A stretch of DNA of 64,000 nucleotides from assembly GCF_902459535.1 (NCBI RefSeq), contig NZ_LR699553.1:2418001-2482000 (forward strand), in the 5' to 3' direction. Below the pieces are notes generated by a model. That model saw nothing but the letters and a program-made list of their open reading frames with translations, was not told the DNA's origin and did not search any database. The stretch's first letter is position 1, and each line of letters begins with the position of its first letter. The DNA comes from Paraburkholderia dioscoreae (GTDB lineage Bacteria > Pseudomonadota > Gammaproteobacteria > Burkholderiales > Burkholderiaceae). Position numbers and translations under genes: made by a program. Shown here piece after piece: positions 1 through 9,054 of the stretch.

Positions 1-607
1 TCTGGCGAAGGATCGACGGGTAGCGGCGCACTACGCGGAACTTGCGGATATCGCCGTTGTATTCGTGCAGGCGCTTGACCGCCCACGGACTCAGGATGCT
101 TTTCAGATAGCGGCGTGGAATGCCATATTGTTCTTCGAGAATCGGGCCGTCTTCCTCGTAGTCGAACAGACCGAGGGGCGACTCGTTCACGGGTGAGCCC
201 TTGATCGCGTAGAACGGCACGCGCTCCATGAGCTGCTTAAGACGTTCCGCGATCGACGATTTACCGCCGCCGACCGGGCCCAACAGATACAGGATCTGCT
301 TCTTTTCTTCAAGCCCCTGGGCCGAGTGCCGGAAGTAGGCGACCACCTGCTCGATCACCTCTTCCATTCCGTAGAACTCACGGAATGCGGGGTATACCTT
401 GATGACCTTGTTCGCGAAGATGCGCGACATGCGCGGATCGTTACGAGTGTCGATCTGTTCCGGCTCCCCGATCGCCGTCAACATGCGTTCGCCAGCCGTG
501 GCGTACGCGGCGGGATTGTCTTTGCAGAGCGCGAGATACTCCTCGAGCGAGAGCTCATCTTCTCGCGTTTTCTCGAAGCGGGTCGCGAAACTGCTGTAGA
601 TATCCAT
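1..607 (-). CDS. prkA: PrkA family serine protein kinase, N-terminal part (runs off the window)
   Basis: The reverse strand reads about 202 codons from an ATG at 605-607 to the window edge without a stop. The protein begins MDIYSSFATRFEKTRE. It carries a P-loop (LLGPVGGGKSSIAERL, around residue 110) followed by a conserved stretch containing PFYAIKGSPVNESPLGLFD, which is characteristic of PrkA/YeaG AAA-type serine kinases. The start is well supported: a perfect AGGAGGT ribosome site (complement of 611-617) lies just upstream. In proteobacteria prkA usually precedes yeaH and spoVR-like genes and responds to starvation; those genes would lie outside the window. Family assignment is firm; the physiological substrate cannot be read from sequence. 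Confidence 0.93.
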   Translation of the reverse strand, partial: MDIYSSFATRFEKTREDELSLEEYLALCKDNPAAYATAGERMLTAIGEPEQIDTRNDPRMSRIFANKVIKVYPAFREFYGMEEVIEQVVAYFRHSAQGLEEKKQILYLLGPVGGGKSSIAERLKQLMERVPFYAIKGSPVNESPLGLFDYEEDGPILEEQYGIPRRYLKSILSPWAVKRLHEYNGDIRKFRVVRRYPSILRQ

Positions 608-1349
608 GCTACCTCCTCGCCGAAGTCTAGACCGATGTCGTGCGCGGCGCGCTATTCGGAAACGACATCGCTCGAATTCATCCTAAACCCTTTTAAATTT
701 TTTTTCACGAACTACGTTGCGAAAATCGCGCCGTATTCGCCTCCCGACATTCCTCACTTGGAAACAAAGTTTCGACCACCTACAATCTTGCACTCATATC
801 GCAGCGATTGCGGTCATGCGCCGCTGCCTTCACTCATACCTCGACGCCACATCAGCGCGTGGCCGAAGTGCTGCTCAGTGTTCCTGCCATACTGCCGTGC
901 GCGAGCCGTTACGTTCATCGAACAATCCCACTTCTGCATCAAACAGCGTGTCCGCACACGCACATCTCGTTGCCGAAAGCGCAGACGTCTGCCCGCTTTC
1001 TGTGTCCGGCCACTTTTTTCATCAACGCGCGACACAAGCGTTCGGTCTACACAAACAGTTGGCTGTTACATGTTGATGCGCAGTTCGTGTGCCCTGCCAA
1101 TCCGAAACAGACTGCTCCCGTGCCGCTTCACCCGGTTCGTCAACGCGCGAGCGGTTTTGTTCCGCACGCTTCCGCAGGCGCGTCACAATTCCCGCGAGAG
1201 GCGGATAAGTTTCCGCCATCCCAGACCGCTTCGTATTAACCGCGTGAGCGGCATGGTTAGCCACAGGTATAACTGGATGACGGCAAGACCGTGCGCCGTT
1301 CCAATAGGTGTATACGGCACAGCGGCCCTCACGGATGCGATGAATGTAA
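608..1349. other. Long intergenic region upstream of prkA, no supported gene
   Basis: About 740 bases without a convincing gene. Several open frames exist on both strands but they overlap each other, lack ribosome sites and look like arginine/serine-rich translations of random GC-rich DNA. An AT-rich tract (about 683-715, with runs of A and T) is a plausible place for the prkA promoter, but I could not identify clear -35/-10, sigma-54 or sigma-S elements. Confidence 0.5.
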
Positions 1350-1373
1350 AACGGCTGCCCGCAGGCAGCCGTT
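1350..1373 (-). terminator. Rho-independent terminator of the hydratase-like gene
   Basis: A perfect 10-bp stem (AACGGCTGCC and its complement) closes a 4-base loop. On the minus strand it is followed by TTTTAC. It lies 40 bases past the stop codon of the gene at 1414-2175. Confidence 0.8.
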
Positions 1374-1413
1374 CGAGTGAAGTTTCGTAATGCGCTGTTA
1401 CATGCGCGACCTC

Positions 1414-2175
1414 TCAGGTTAGTTCGATTTCCACTTCCCCGAGGCCATCGATGTGTCCGCGCACGATGCCCGCCTTGTGCAGCCGGTGAGCGCCGACGTA
1501 CGAACCGGTGGTGAGCGTCCAGTCCGGCTCGATGGTAATGCCCATCGCGGCGCAATGGTTGACGAACCACACCAGCAGTTCGCGCGGATCGCCCGCCGGA
1601 TTGCCCGTGGCCTCCGGTATCAGCGAATCGCCGTCGAAACTCAGCTCCAGTTCGGGTGAAACGAAGTCGAAGCCGCGCGCCAGTCCCGCATACGCGACCG
1701 GATGGCCCGTAATCAACGCGCCGTTGTTCTGGGCGTCGGCCAGTTGCGCAAGCGGCGCGACGTTCGGCCACTCGGTGAAGCGGCTGTCGACGATCTCGAT
1801 GGCCGGCAACACGACGCCGACCTTTGCCAGCACCTCGTCGCGCGCATAGGCACGGCCGCGGGGCTCGATCGCCTCCGCGAAGCGGAATGCGATCTCCAGC
1901 TCCACCAGCACCCGGAAGAATCTGTCATGGGCGATGCGTGCCGGCGACGGCAGCACCAGCGAGGCCGGAATCGGTGCACCCGCGGCGGCGCCGCCCGGCA
2001 CTTTGGCGCCGATCTTCCAGCCGCCGGTCGATTCGCCGAGGCCGGCGATGACCGCCTGCTGGATCGCGTACGCGGTTGCCGCATCGGGCGGCAGGCTGTC
2101 GGGTGCGGGCACATCGATCGGGCGATGCTGCCGGCGTGCTTCGACGAGGCGGTGCGCGAGGTCGTGAGGCGTCAT
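1414..2175 (-). CDS. 2-keto-4-pentenoate hydratase / fumarylacetoacetate hydrolase-fold protein
   Basis: A 253-aa protein of the MhpD-type FAH fold, which hydrates 2-hydroxypenta-2,4-dienoate-type compounds or decarboxylates oxalocrotonate-type acids in aromatic meta-cleavage pathways. Visible markers are GGWKIGAKV (about residue 51), the metal-ligand E-x-E in LVELEIAF (E92, E94) and a third glutamate in AIEIVDSR (E127), plus LTTGSYVG near the C-terminus. An upstream extension of the frame is open, but I chose the ATG at 2175 because AAAGGA precedes it and family members start here. Length is close to the usual 260 aa. It has no pathway neighbours, so the true substrate is unknown. Confidence 0.82.
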   Translation of the reverse strand: MTPHDLAHRLVEARRQHRPIDVPAPDSLPPDAATAYAIQQAVIAGLGESTGGWKIGAKVPGGAAAGAPIPASLVLPSPARIAHDRFFRVLVELEIAFRFAEAIEPRGRAYARDEVLAKVGVVLPAIEIVDSRFTEWPNVAPLAQLADAQNNGALITGHPVAYAGLARGFDFVSPELELSFDGDSLIPEATGNPAGDPRELLVWFVNHCAAMGITIEPDWTLTTGSYVGAHRLHKAGIVRGHIDGLGEVEIELT

Positions 2176-2331
2176 GTCGGTCCTTTGGGGCTGGCGCATT
2201 GAGCGGTTGAGTATGGCGTGCTGGTGAATGGAGGGCCATGTGTGGCAGCGCTCGAAGGCGGCGAAACCACGCCCGTCGGACTGACGCCGCGCGTCAGCGA
2301 TTGCCGCTACATGCCTGGCAGCGCCCCCAGG

Positions 2332-2367
2332 GGAACTCCCTTCGGGGCGCACCCCGAGAGGAGTTCC
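2332..2367. repeat. Compound palindrome (GGAACTCC...TCGGGG...)
   Basis: An imperfect 36-bp palindrome: GGAACTCC (2332-2339) pairs with GGAGTTCC (2360-2367), and TCGGGG (2342-2347) pairs with CCCCGA (2352-2357) around a CGCA loop. It lies 157 bases upstream of the gene at 1414-2175 and looks like a dispersed intergenic REP-type stem-loop. Its copy number cannot be assessed in this window. Confidence 0.5.
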
Positions 2368-2454
2368 GTCGGGGCGTCCGTCAATGTACCGGATCATGAC
2401 GCTCGCCAGGGTACGGACTGCGATCGCAAACGTTACTTAACGCGCTCACCATAA

Positions 2455-2492
2455 AAAAAGACCGTGAATGCAGACGCAATCGCGGTCTTTTT
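2455..2492. terminator. Terminator downstream of the chemoreceptor gene
   Basis: AAAAAGACCG (2455-2464) pairs with CGGTCTTTTT (2483-2492) across an 18-base loop. On the minus strand the stem ends in a run of seven T. The symmetry makes it potentially bidirectional, but the only gene running into it is the minus-strand chemoreceptor ending at 2590. Confidence 0.8.
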
Positions 2493-2589
2493 GAGCAACG
2501 TAGCCACGGCGCCGGCAATTACCCATCTACTGGGATCCGCCGGCCCGGCGGGAATGAACGTTGCGAACGGGAATTTACGGCGAGACCCG

Positions 2590-4389
2590 TCAGAACGTTT
2601 CCCAATCGTGATCGCTGCCGGAGCGGGAGCCGGCAGTCGCGGTGGCTTTGGCGGCCCCCCGTGCCGTCGCGGCAGCGGTCTGTGGCGCCGTAGCCGGCGC
2701 TTTCGTCACAGCCGCGGCTGCAGCGGCAGTTGCAGCGTGCGACGCGGGTCGCACGGCAGCGGCATGCGAACCTTTACGCGCGACCACCCCACGCGGCGGC
2801 GCGCTCGCACGCTTCGGCGCCGGGCTAGCCGGTGCTTTGTAGCCGGCTTCTTCGAGCTGGAACACGGCGACCGCTTGCCGCAGCTTGCCGGCCTGATCTT
2901 CGAGCGATGACGCCGCGGCTGCCGCTTCTTCGACGAGCGCGGCATTTTGCTGCGTGACTTCGTCCATCTGCGTGACGGCGCGCGCCACCTGATCGATGCC
3001 GCTGCTCTGTTCTTCCGAAGCCGCGGCGATTTCTCCCATGATGTCGGTCACACGCTGCACCGCGCCGATGATGTCGGTCATGGTGCGGCCGGCTTCGTCG
3101 ACCAGTGCCGAACCCGACTGCACGCGCTCCACCGAAGTATCGATCAGTTCCTTGATTTCCTTCGCCGCAGCCGACGAACGCTGAGCGAGGCTGCGCACTT
3201 CGCCCGCCACCACCGCGAAACCGCGTCCGTCTTCGCCGGCGCGTGCCGCTTCCACCGCCGCGTTCAGCGCCAGGATGTTGGTCTGGAACGCAATCCCTTC
3301 AATGATCGAAATGATGTCGGCGATCCTGGCCGAGCTCTGGTTGATGTCGCCCATCGTGCCGACCACCTTGTCGACCACCGCGCTGCCCTTGTTGGCGATC
3401 TCAGACGCATTGGCCGCAAGCGAGCTCGCCTGGCGGGCGTTGTCGGCGTTCTGTTTGACCGTGCCGGTGAGCTCTTCCATGCTCGAGGCGGTTTGCTGCA
3501 GCGCCGAGGCCTGCTCTTCGGTACGCGAGGACAGGTCGATATTGCCGGCGGCGATCTGGTGTGTGGCCGCCGCAATCGATTCGCTGCCGCTGCGCACGGT
3601 GCGCACCGTTTCGGTAAGGCTGCGCTGCATCCTGGCGATGCCTTCGAGCAGCCGCCCCATTTCGTCGCGCGAGGTCACGACGACCGGCCGGCGCAGATCG
3701 CCCGCCGAAATCGCGTCGAAATGGCCGAGCGCCGCGTCGAGCGGCCGGGCGATCGCGCGGCTGAGCGTCAGGTACGAGATCGCCGCGGCCAGCACGCCGA
3801 TCAGCAAGGCGCCCGAACTGATCAGGCGGAACAGTTCGAAGCTGCTTTCCGCTGAGTCGTAGCCGTCTTTCGCCGAGGTGAACTGGTATTTGCGCAAGGC
3901 GTCGTCGGCATTGGCGAGGTCGTTGTAGGCGACCTGCAGGCGCTTGGCGCCGTCCACCACCTTGCTTTGGTCGTTCGCGGCGATGGTCGCCGCGAAGGCG
4001 TCCAGTCGCTGATGCAGCGCGTCACGTCTGGAGACGACGTCCTGCGCGAGGCGATCCTCCTCCGGCCCGCGCGGCAGATCCATATACTGTTTCCACCACA
4101 TATCGGACGTGACACGCATGCCGCGCGCGCGCTCGAGTGTCGGCGCGGCTTCCGGCGTACCGATCATGAATGCCGCGCGGTCGAGCGCCAGCCGCTCACG
4201 CGCCGCGTAAAGTTCGGCGTTGCCGATGTTGACCGCGCTCGGCATGGCATTGGTGAAGGTATCGCTTAAGGCGTGGTTCGAACGGCTCATTCCGAACAGC
4301 CCGAATACACCGATCGCCACCAGCAGCGCGGCGAGAAAAGCCATCGTGAGGCCTATCCGCGCCTTGATCGTGATGCCCTTGTTCAACAT
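2590..4389 (-). CDS. Transmembrane methyl-accepting chemotaxis protein with C-terminal CheR-docking motif
   Basis: A 599-aa chemoreceptor. It has a first membrane helix at about 13-34, a periplasmic four-helix-bundle sensor to about 188, a second membrane helix (about 190-212), a HAMP domain, and a cytoplasmic signalling hairpin whose tip contains NILALNAAVEAARAGE. After the hairpin comes a roughly 80-residue linker rich in Ala, Pro, Lys and Thr, and the protein ends in DWETF. That pentapeptide matches the NWETF/NWESF tether that recruits CheR and CheB in enterobacterial Tsr and Tar. A partial sigma-28 promoter lies about 80-105 bases upstream. The ligand is unknown; the periplasmic domain is of the broad TarH/4HB class. 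Confidence 0.93.
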   Translation of the reverse strand: MLNKGITIKARIGLTMAFLAALLVAIGVFGLFGMSRSNHALSDTFTNAMPSAVNIGNAELYAARERLALDRAAFMIGTPEAAPTLERARGMRVTSDMWWKQYMDLPRGPEEDRLAQDVVSRRDALHQRLDAFAATIAANDQSKVVDGAKRLQVAYNDLANADDALRKYQFTSAKDGYDSAESSFELFRLISSGALLIGVLAAAISYLTLSRAIARPLDAALGHFDAISAGDLRRPVVVTSRDEMGRLLEGIARMQRSLTETVRTVRSGSESIAAATHQIAAGNIDLSSRTEEQASALQQTASSMEELTGTVKQNADNARQASSLAANASEIANKGSAVVDKVVGTMGDINQSSARIADIISIIEGIAFQTNILALNAAVEAARAGEDGRGFAVVAGEVRSLAQRSSAAAKEIKELIDTSVERVQSGSALVDEAGRTMTDIIGAVQRVTDIMGEIAAASEEQSSGIDQVARAVTQMDEVTQQNAALVEEAAAAASSLEDQAGKLRQAVAVFQLEEAGYKAPASPAPKRASAPPRGVVARKGSHAAAVRPASHAATAAAAAAVTKAPATAPQTAAATARGAAKATATAGSRSGSDHDWETF

Positions 4390-4467
4390 GCCTGGTTCCT
4401 GGCTGAAAAATGAGAGTGGCTTGCGCAGCGGGAATAGCGTGTGGTGGCTGCGTGTCGGCGCTCGTTC

Positions 4468-4494
4468 GAAGCGGCGCTCTAATAATTCTGTTTA
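4468..4494 (-). promoter_or_regulatory. Possible flagellar sigma factor (FliA) promoter of the chemoreceptor
   Basis: On the minus strand TAAA (complement of 4491-4494) is followed after exactly 15 bases by GCCGCTTC. The consensus is TAAA-N15-GCCGATAA, so the -35 core and the first half of the -10 match while the last four bases do not. The position is right for a chemoreceptor transcript starting near 4460. Confidence 0.35.
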
Positions 4495-4837
4495 CGGCAT
4501 GGTGCCGGCTTCCTTGAAGGATTTATATGGTATGAGGAAAGCCGCCGTAAGCAACAGGAAGAAATTACAAACCGCTGACGATGCCACAGTGTTGGAGTTC
4601 GATGAATACGCAGGGCGCAACGGCGCGTGCGGTGGGAAGTCAGAAAGGGACAAGGGCTGCGCCGTTGGGGGGTAGATACGGGGCAGTCATGGCGTGCCGA
4701 CGGCGAGCGCGCCAGCCATGCCACGCGCGCCGCGGCACGCATTCCGCCTATCGGCAGCGGTTAGGCGCGGATGCGCTGCACAAGCGGCCGCGCTCCGCTG
4801 TGCAAACGCGCATAGGAAAGTCGCGCACGGCGTCGAC

Positions 4838-5878
4838 TCAGGCCGCCAGATTGCGTTTGGCCGCACCGCCCCAGGTCGCGGTGGACTCGCGCACGATCAG
4901 CCGCGGCGATACGACGCGCCGGCGGCCCGGCGGACGCGGGCTGCCGGACGAGGTGCCGGCAATCCGCTCGATCAGCGTCTGCGCGGCCATGTCGCCGAGC
5001 GCGCGCACCGATTGCCCGACGGTCGAAAGCGCCGGATAGGTGAAACGCCCCAGTTCGATATCGTCGAAACCGATGATCGAACAATCACGCGGCACGCTGA
5101 TGTTGCGTTCGGCGGCTGCGCGCAGCGCGCCGATACCCATCATGTCGTTGCAGGCAAAAATCGCCGACGGTTCGATCGTGTCGAACAGCTGCCCGGCCGC
5201 ACGGTGGCCGCCGGTGCCCGAAAAATCGCTTTCGACGATCGCGTCGGGCGGAATCTCGATGCCGCGCTCGGTCATCGCGCGGATAAAACCGTGCACGCGC
5301 ATCGCGCTGACGGCCGTCTGAACCGGCCCCGTAATGCAGCCGATCCGTACGTGCCCCAGTTCGAGCAGGTGCCGGGTCGCGAAATATGCGCCCTTCTCGT
5401 GGTCGATCTGTACCAGATCCGCGTTCAGCCCTTCGATGTTGCGATCCAGAATGACCAGCGGCTCGCGCGAGTCGGCGAGCGTCTGCGCGAGCACGGCGTC
5501 GTCGCCGGCGGAGGCGACGATCAGGCCGTCGATCCGCTTTTCCTGCAGCACGCGCAGATAATTACGCTGCTTGGCCGGATCGTCGTCGGAATTGCAGAAG
5601 AACACGCAGTAGCCGTTGCGCGAGCAACCGTCCTCGATCCCGCGCGCCAGTTCCGCGAAATACGGGTTCGTGGTGTTCGGCACGACGAGCCCGATCGTCG
5701 CCGTCGACCGCGCCTTCAGCGAGCGGGCCACCGCCGACGGAACATAGTGAAGCTGACGGATAGCGTGTTCGACCTTCGCGCGCACGTCGGCCGACACCGG
5801 CCGCGAGTTGTTCACCACGTGCGATACCGTCGTGAACGACACGCCCGCCACGGCCGCTACATCCTTGATCGTCGCCAT
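4838..5878 (-). CDS. rbsR: LacI-family repressor of the adjacent ribose-type operon (RbsR-like)
   Basis: A 346-aa LacI/GalR protein. The N-terminal helix-turn-helix reads ATIKDVAAVAGVSFTTVSHV with hinge helix PSAVARSLKARSTATIG, followed by a periplasmic-binding-protein-like sugar domain to about residue 325. It is the last gene of the rbsB-rbsA-rbsC cluster on the same strand, 191 bases after rbsC. The operator CGCAAACGTTTGCG in front of rbsB fits the LacI-family type. The ATG at 5878 has AGGAGAG upstream. Assignment to ribose rests on the transporter's similarity to RbsABC; a related sugar is possible. Confidence 0.85.
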   Translation of the reverse strand: MATIKDVAAVAGVSFTTVSHVVNNSRPVSADVRAKVEHAIRQLHYVPSAVARSLKARSTATIGLVVPNTTNPYFAELARGIEDGCSRNGYCVFFCNSDDDPAKQRNYLRVLQEKRIDGLIVASAGDDAVLAQTLADSREPLVILDRNIEGLNADLVQIDHEKGAYFATRHLLELGHVRIGCITGPVQTAVSAMRVHGFIRAMTERGIEIPPDAIVESDFSGTGGHRAAGQLFDTIEPSAIFACNDMMGIGALRAAAERNISVPRDCSIIGFDDIELGRFTYPALSTVGQSVRALGDMAAQTLIERIAGTSSGSPRPPGRRRVVSPRLIVRESTATWGGAAKRNLAA

Positions 5879-5936
5879 AACCTGTTGCTCTCCTGCCTGT
5901 TTTGCCCGCCGGCCACGCCATCTGGCGACCCACCGG

Positions 5937-5955
5937 CAGTCTTCTTCGAAGACTG
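5937..5955. other. Hairpin between rbsC and rbsR
   Basis: CAGTCTTC and GAAGACTG form a perfect 8-bp stem with a TTC loop, 59 bases upstream of the rbsR start. There is no U-tract, so it may reduce rather than stop transcription into rbsR, or stabilise the upstream mRNA end. Confidence 0.45.
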
Positions 5956-6069
5956 ACCAAACCCATGAATTCTTGCGCCTTACCGCTCATGACGCTGTGA
6001 CTGCCCTTGCTGCGTTGTGCTCCGGCTCGCTGTGCCGGCGTATGTTCCAGCACGTGCCGGCCACCCCGG

Positions 6070-7158
6070 TCAGGCGCGCTTGCGACGGCTGCGATACGTA
6101 TCCAGCACCACCGCCACCACGATCACCGCGCCGGTGATCATCCGCTTGGTCGGCTCGTTCGCGCCGATCTGCGCGAGGCCGGCCGCCAGCACCGATATGA
6201 TCAACACGCCAAAAAAAGTGCTGATGACCGAGCCGCGCCCGCCCATCAGGCTCGTGCCGCCAATCACCACGGCCGCGATCACCTGCAGCTCCAGACCGAC
6301 GCCCGCATTCGGATCGGCCGCCTCCAGACGCGAGATCTGGAACAGCGCGGCCAGCCCCGCGAGGCCGCCCATCAGCGCAAACACGATCACCTTGTACGGC
6401 CGCGGATTGACGCCCGCCAGCCGCACGGCTTCCTCATTGGTGCCGATGCCGACCAGGTAACGGCCGAACACCGTGCGCGTCAACACCAGTTGCGCGACCA
6501 CCATCACCGCCACCGCGATCAGGAAGGCCGGCGAAATGCCGACCGCGATCGGGTTCGACAGGAAGTCGAACGCGTCGCCGATATAGGCGGTGCGCGAATT
6601 CGTCATCTGATACGCCATGCCGCGCGCGGCTTCCAGCACGCCGAGCGAGACGATGAACGACGGAATCCGCCAGCCCACCGTCACCGCGCCGGTGATCGTG
6701 CCTGTCAACGCCGCCGCCGCGACACCGAGCAGCGCCGACGGCAACGGCCCCCAGCCCCACTTCAGCGCGGCCACGCTCACCACCGACGCGCCCAGCGCCA
6801 GCACCGACCCCACCGAGAGATCGATCCCGGCGATGATCAGCACGAAAGTCATGCCCACCGACATCACCACCAGATCGGGAATCTGATTGGCGATCGTGCT
6901 GAACGTGTCGTACGTCAGAAAGTGCGAACTCAGCAGCGAGAACAGCACGATCATCGCCAGCAACGCCCCGGCGAGCCCGAGGTAATTCGAAAAGCCCAGG
7001 CGCGTGCCGGCCGGCTTGCCGCTCGCGAGCGGCGCCGACGGGTCGGCGGGCGGCGTCACACCGCCCGCGCCACCTGCGCCACCTGCGCCACCTGCACCAT
7101 CCGCGCGGCCCGCGCCCGGCTTGTCGCCCGGCGCTTCAGGCAACGACTGATCGTTCAT
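6070..7158 (-). CDS. rbsC: Ribose-type ABC transporter permease
   Basis: A 362-aa inner-membrane permease of the RbsC/BPD_transp_2 family with about eight to ten hydrophobic helices, including AGIDLSVGSVLALGASV and the family stretch GGTSLMGGRGSVISTFFG. The first 50 residues form a hydrophilic, Gly/Ala/Asp-rich extension (GGAGGAGGAGG), longer than in E. coli RbsC and encoded by short CGC-rich repeats at 7060-7100. The ATG at 7158 overlaps the rbsA stop by four bases (ATGA), giving translational coupling and deciding the start. It passes sugar delivered by RbsB using ATP hydrolysis by RbsA. Confidence 0.9.
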   Translation of the reverse strand: MNDQSLPEAPGDKPGAGRADGAGGAGGAGGAGGVTPPADPSAPLASGKPAGTRLGFSNYLGLAGALLAMIVLFSLLSSHFLTYDTFSTIANQIPDLVVMSVGMTFVLIIAGIDLSVGSVLALGASVVSVAALKWGWGPLPSALLGVAAAALTGTITGAVTVGWRIPSFIVSLGVLEAARGMAYQMTNSRTAYIGDAFDFLSNPIAVGISPAFLIAVAVMVVAQLVLTRTVFGRYLVGIGTNEEAVRLAGVNPRPYKVIVFALMGGLAGLAALFQISRLEAADPNAGVGLELQVIAAVVIGGTSLMGGRGSVISTFFGVLIISVLAAGLAQIGANEPTKRMITGAVIVVAVVLDTYRSRRKRA

Positions 7159-8753
7159 GACAGACTCCCTGCTTCGCTGGTGTCGGGGGCGGCGTGCAGC
7201 AACGCGTCGCGGCTGCGGTAGCCGGCGAAAGCCGCGGCCAGCAACGCATCCTGCGACCAATTGTCGCGCTCGAACACACCCATCATGCTGCCCGCGGACA
7301 TTACGCCGATCCGGTCGCAGATCAGCATGAGCTCGCGCAGATCGCTCGACACCACCACGAGCGCGCGGCCTTCGCGAGCCAGCGCACCCATCAAGCCATA
7401 TATATCGAACTTCGCGCCGACGTCGATACCGCGCGTAGGTTCGTCGAATAACAGCACGCGGCAGTCGCGCGCCAGCCAGCGGCCGATCACGACCTTCTGC
7501 TGATTGCCCCCCGACAGCTCGCCGACAATCTGCGCCGGCCCGGAAGTGCGAATCCGCATCGCGGCGATCTGCGTCTGCGCCAGCGCGTTCTCCCGCTTCG
7601 CATCGACGATGCCGTGCCGCGCCACACTGCCGATATTGCCGAGCGACACATTGGCCGCGATCGGCTGCGGCAGCAGCAGGCCTTCGCCCTTGCGGTCTTC
7701 GGTGATCAGCGCGATGCCGGCGCGCACCGCGTCCGCGGGCGAAGCGATCTGCACCGGCGTGGGCGGCGCGCCAGGCGTTTTAGCCAGCGCGACGCTGCCG
7801 CTGTCTTTCTGATCGGCGCCGTAGATCAGCCGCATCAACTCCGTACGGCCCGCGCCGATCAGGCCGCTGATGCCGAAAATCTCGCCCGCGCGCACTTCGA
7901 ACGACACCTCGCGCACCACCTTGCCGCGCGTGAGCCGCTCCACTTTCAGAAGCGGCGCGCCGATATTGCGCGCGCCCAGATCGATCCGCTCACCGAGCTC
8001 ACGGCCGACCATCCATGTGACGATCTCGTCACTGGTCAGGTTGGCCATCGCGTCGACATGCACCAGCCGCCCGTCGCGCAGAACCGCGATCCGCCCGGCC
8101 ACCCGCGCCAGCTCTTCGAGCCGGTGCGAAATGTAGACGAGCGCCACGCCGCGCGCCTTCAGCCGGTCGATCTGTTCGAACAGCAGATCGACCTCGCGCG
8201 CGGTCAGCATCGCGGTCGGCTCGTCGAGAATCAGCACGCGGCAGTCGTCGATCAGATTGCGCGCGATCTCCACCATCTGCTGATGGCCGATACCGAGTTC
8301 GCCGACCAGCGTGTCCGGATCGATCGCGTCGAGGCCGACCTGCGCCATCGCCTGCCGCGCGTCTTCGCGCAGCTTGCGCCGGTCGATCCAGCCGAAGCTG
8401 AACGCGCCGAGCCTCGGCAAGCGGTTCAGGAACAGGTTTTCGGCCACCGATAAAGTCGGCAGCAGATTCAGCTCCTGCATCACCATGCGCACGCCGAGCG
8501 CCTCGGCTTCGGTGCGGCTTGCCGGCGCGTAAGGCTCGCCGGCGAGGCGCATCGTACCGGCGGTCGGCGCGACCAGCCCACCCATGATTTTGGACAGCGT
8601 ACTCTTGCCTGCGCCGTTCTCTCCGGTCAGCGCCAATACCTCACCGGCGCGCAGCGACAGCGAAATGTCGGCGAGCACCGGTTCGGCGTAGGTCTTGCCG
8701 ATGCCGCTGACGGACAGTACGGCAGGCATGGCGTCGTGATCGGTCGAATCCAT
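7155..8753 (-). CDS. rbsA: Ribose-type ABC transporter, duplicated ATP-binding subunit
   Basis: A 532-aa protein with two ABC ATPase domains in tandem, as in sugar importers of the RbsA/MglA/AraG type. The first half has Walker A GENGAGKST, signature-like LGIGHQQMVEIAR and Walker B VLILDEPTA. The second half has a degenerate Walker A region (GLIGAGRTEL), a canonical signature LSGGNQQK and Walker B VLLFDEPTRGID. This asymmetry is normal for the family. AGGA precedes the ATG at 8753. It lies 301 bases after rbsB and overlaps rbsC. Confidence 0.93.
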   Translation of the reverse strand: MDSTDHDAMPAVLSVSGIGKTYAEPVLADISLSLRAGEVLALTGENGAGKSTLSKIMGGLVAPTAGTMRLAGEPYAPASRTEAEALGVRMVMQELNLLPTLSVAENLFLNRLPRLGAFSFGWIDRRKLREDARQAMAQVGLDAIDPDTLVGELGIGHQQMVEIARNLIDDCRVLILDEPTAMLTAREVDLLFEQIDRLKARGVALVYISHRLEELARVAGRIAVLRDGRLVHVDAMANLTSDEIVTWMVGRELGERIDLGARNIGAPLLKVERLTRGKVVREVSFEVRAGEIFGISGLIGAGRTELMRLIYGADQKDSGSVALAKTPGAPPTPVQIASPADAVRAGIALITEDRKGEGLLLPQPIAANVSLGNIGSVARHGIVDAKRENALAQTQIAAMRIRTSGPAQIVGELSGGNQQKVVIGRWLARDCRVLLFDEPTRGIDVGAKFDIYGLMGALAREGRALVVVSSDLRELMLICDRIGVMSAGSMMGVFERDNWSQDALLAAAFAGYRSRDALLHAAPDTSEAGSLS

Positions 8754-8776
8754 CGCAATCCTGGTTCCAAAGCGGT

Positions 8777-8817
8777 GGCGGCGGCCTCACACGATCCGCT
8801 CGCATGAAGCCGCCGCC
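8777..8817 (-). other. Intercistronic stem-loop between rbsB and rbsA
   Basis: GGCGGCGGC (8777-8785) pairs with GCCGCCGCC (8809-8817) over a 23-base loop inside the 301-base rbsB-rbsA gap. No U-tract follows. Such structures commonly protect the binding-protein mRNA so that it is made in excess over the membrane subunits; that role is inferred. I see nothing else in the gap. Confidence 0.45.
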
Positions 8818-9054
8818 GGCCGCCTTGCGTCATGCCGGCCCAATGCGCGAAATGCGCAGGCGCTAACAGCCACGCACCCCTCCCGTCGCGCGGCGCCGTC
8901 ATGGCGCTTATCTCTGGAATTAACGGCGGCGCGGCAGGTTTCTTGAGCATTTATTGAATAGACGCAAGTCCGTGCGCGTCTCATGCAGCGGGCAAGAGAC
9001 ATGCCGCGACACTGGCCTGCGTACCCACTTATCCCGGCACTCACCGGGCCATGC

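Noticed and set aside
1022..1771. A 249-codon minus-strand open frame across the hydratase-like gene end and the intergenic region
   Set aside because: It overlaps the real gene in another frame, is Arg/Gly-rich and lacks a ribosome site; a shadow frame of GC-rich DNA.
7060..7100. Short tandem CGCCACCTG units considered as a regulatory repeat
   Set aside because: They lie inside the rbsC coding region and simply encode the Gly/Ala-rich N-terminus.
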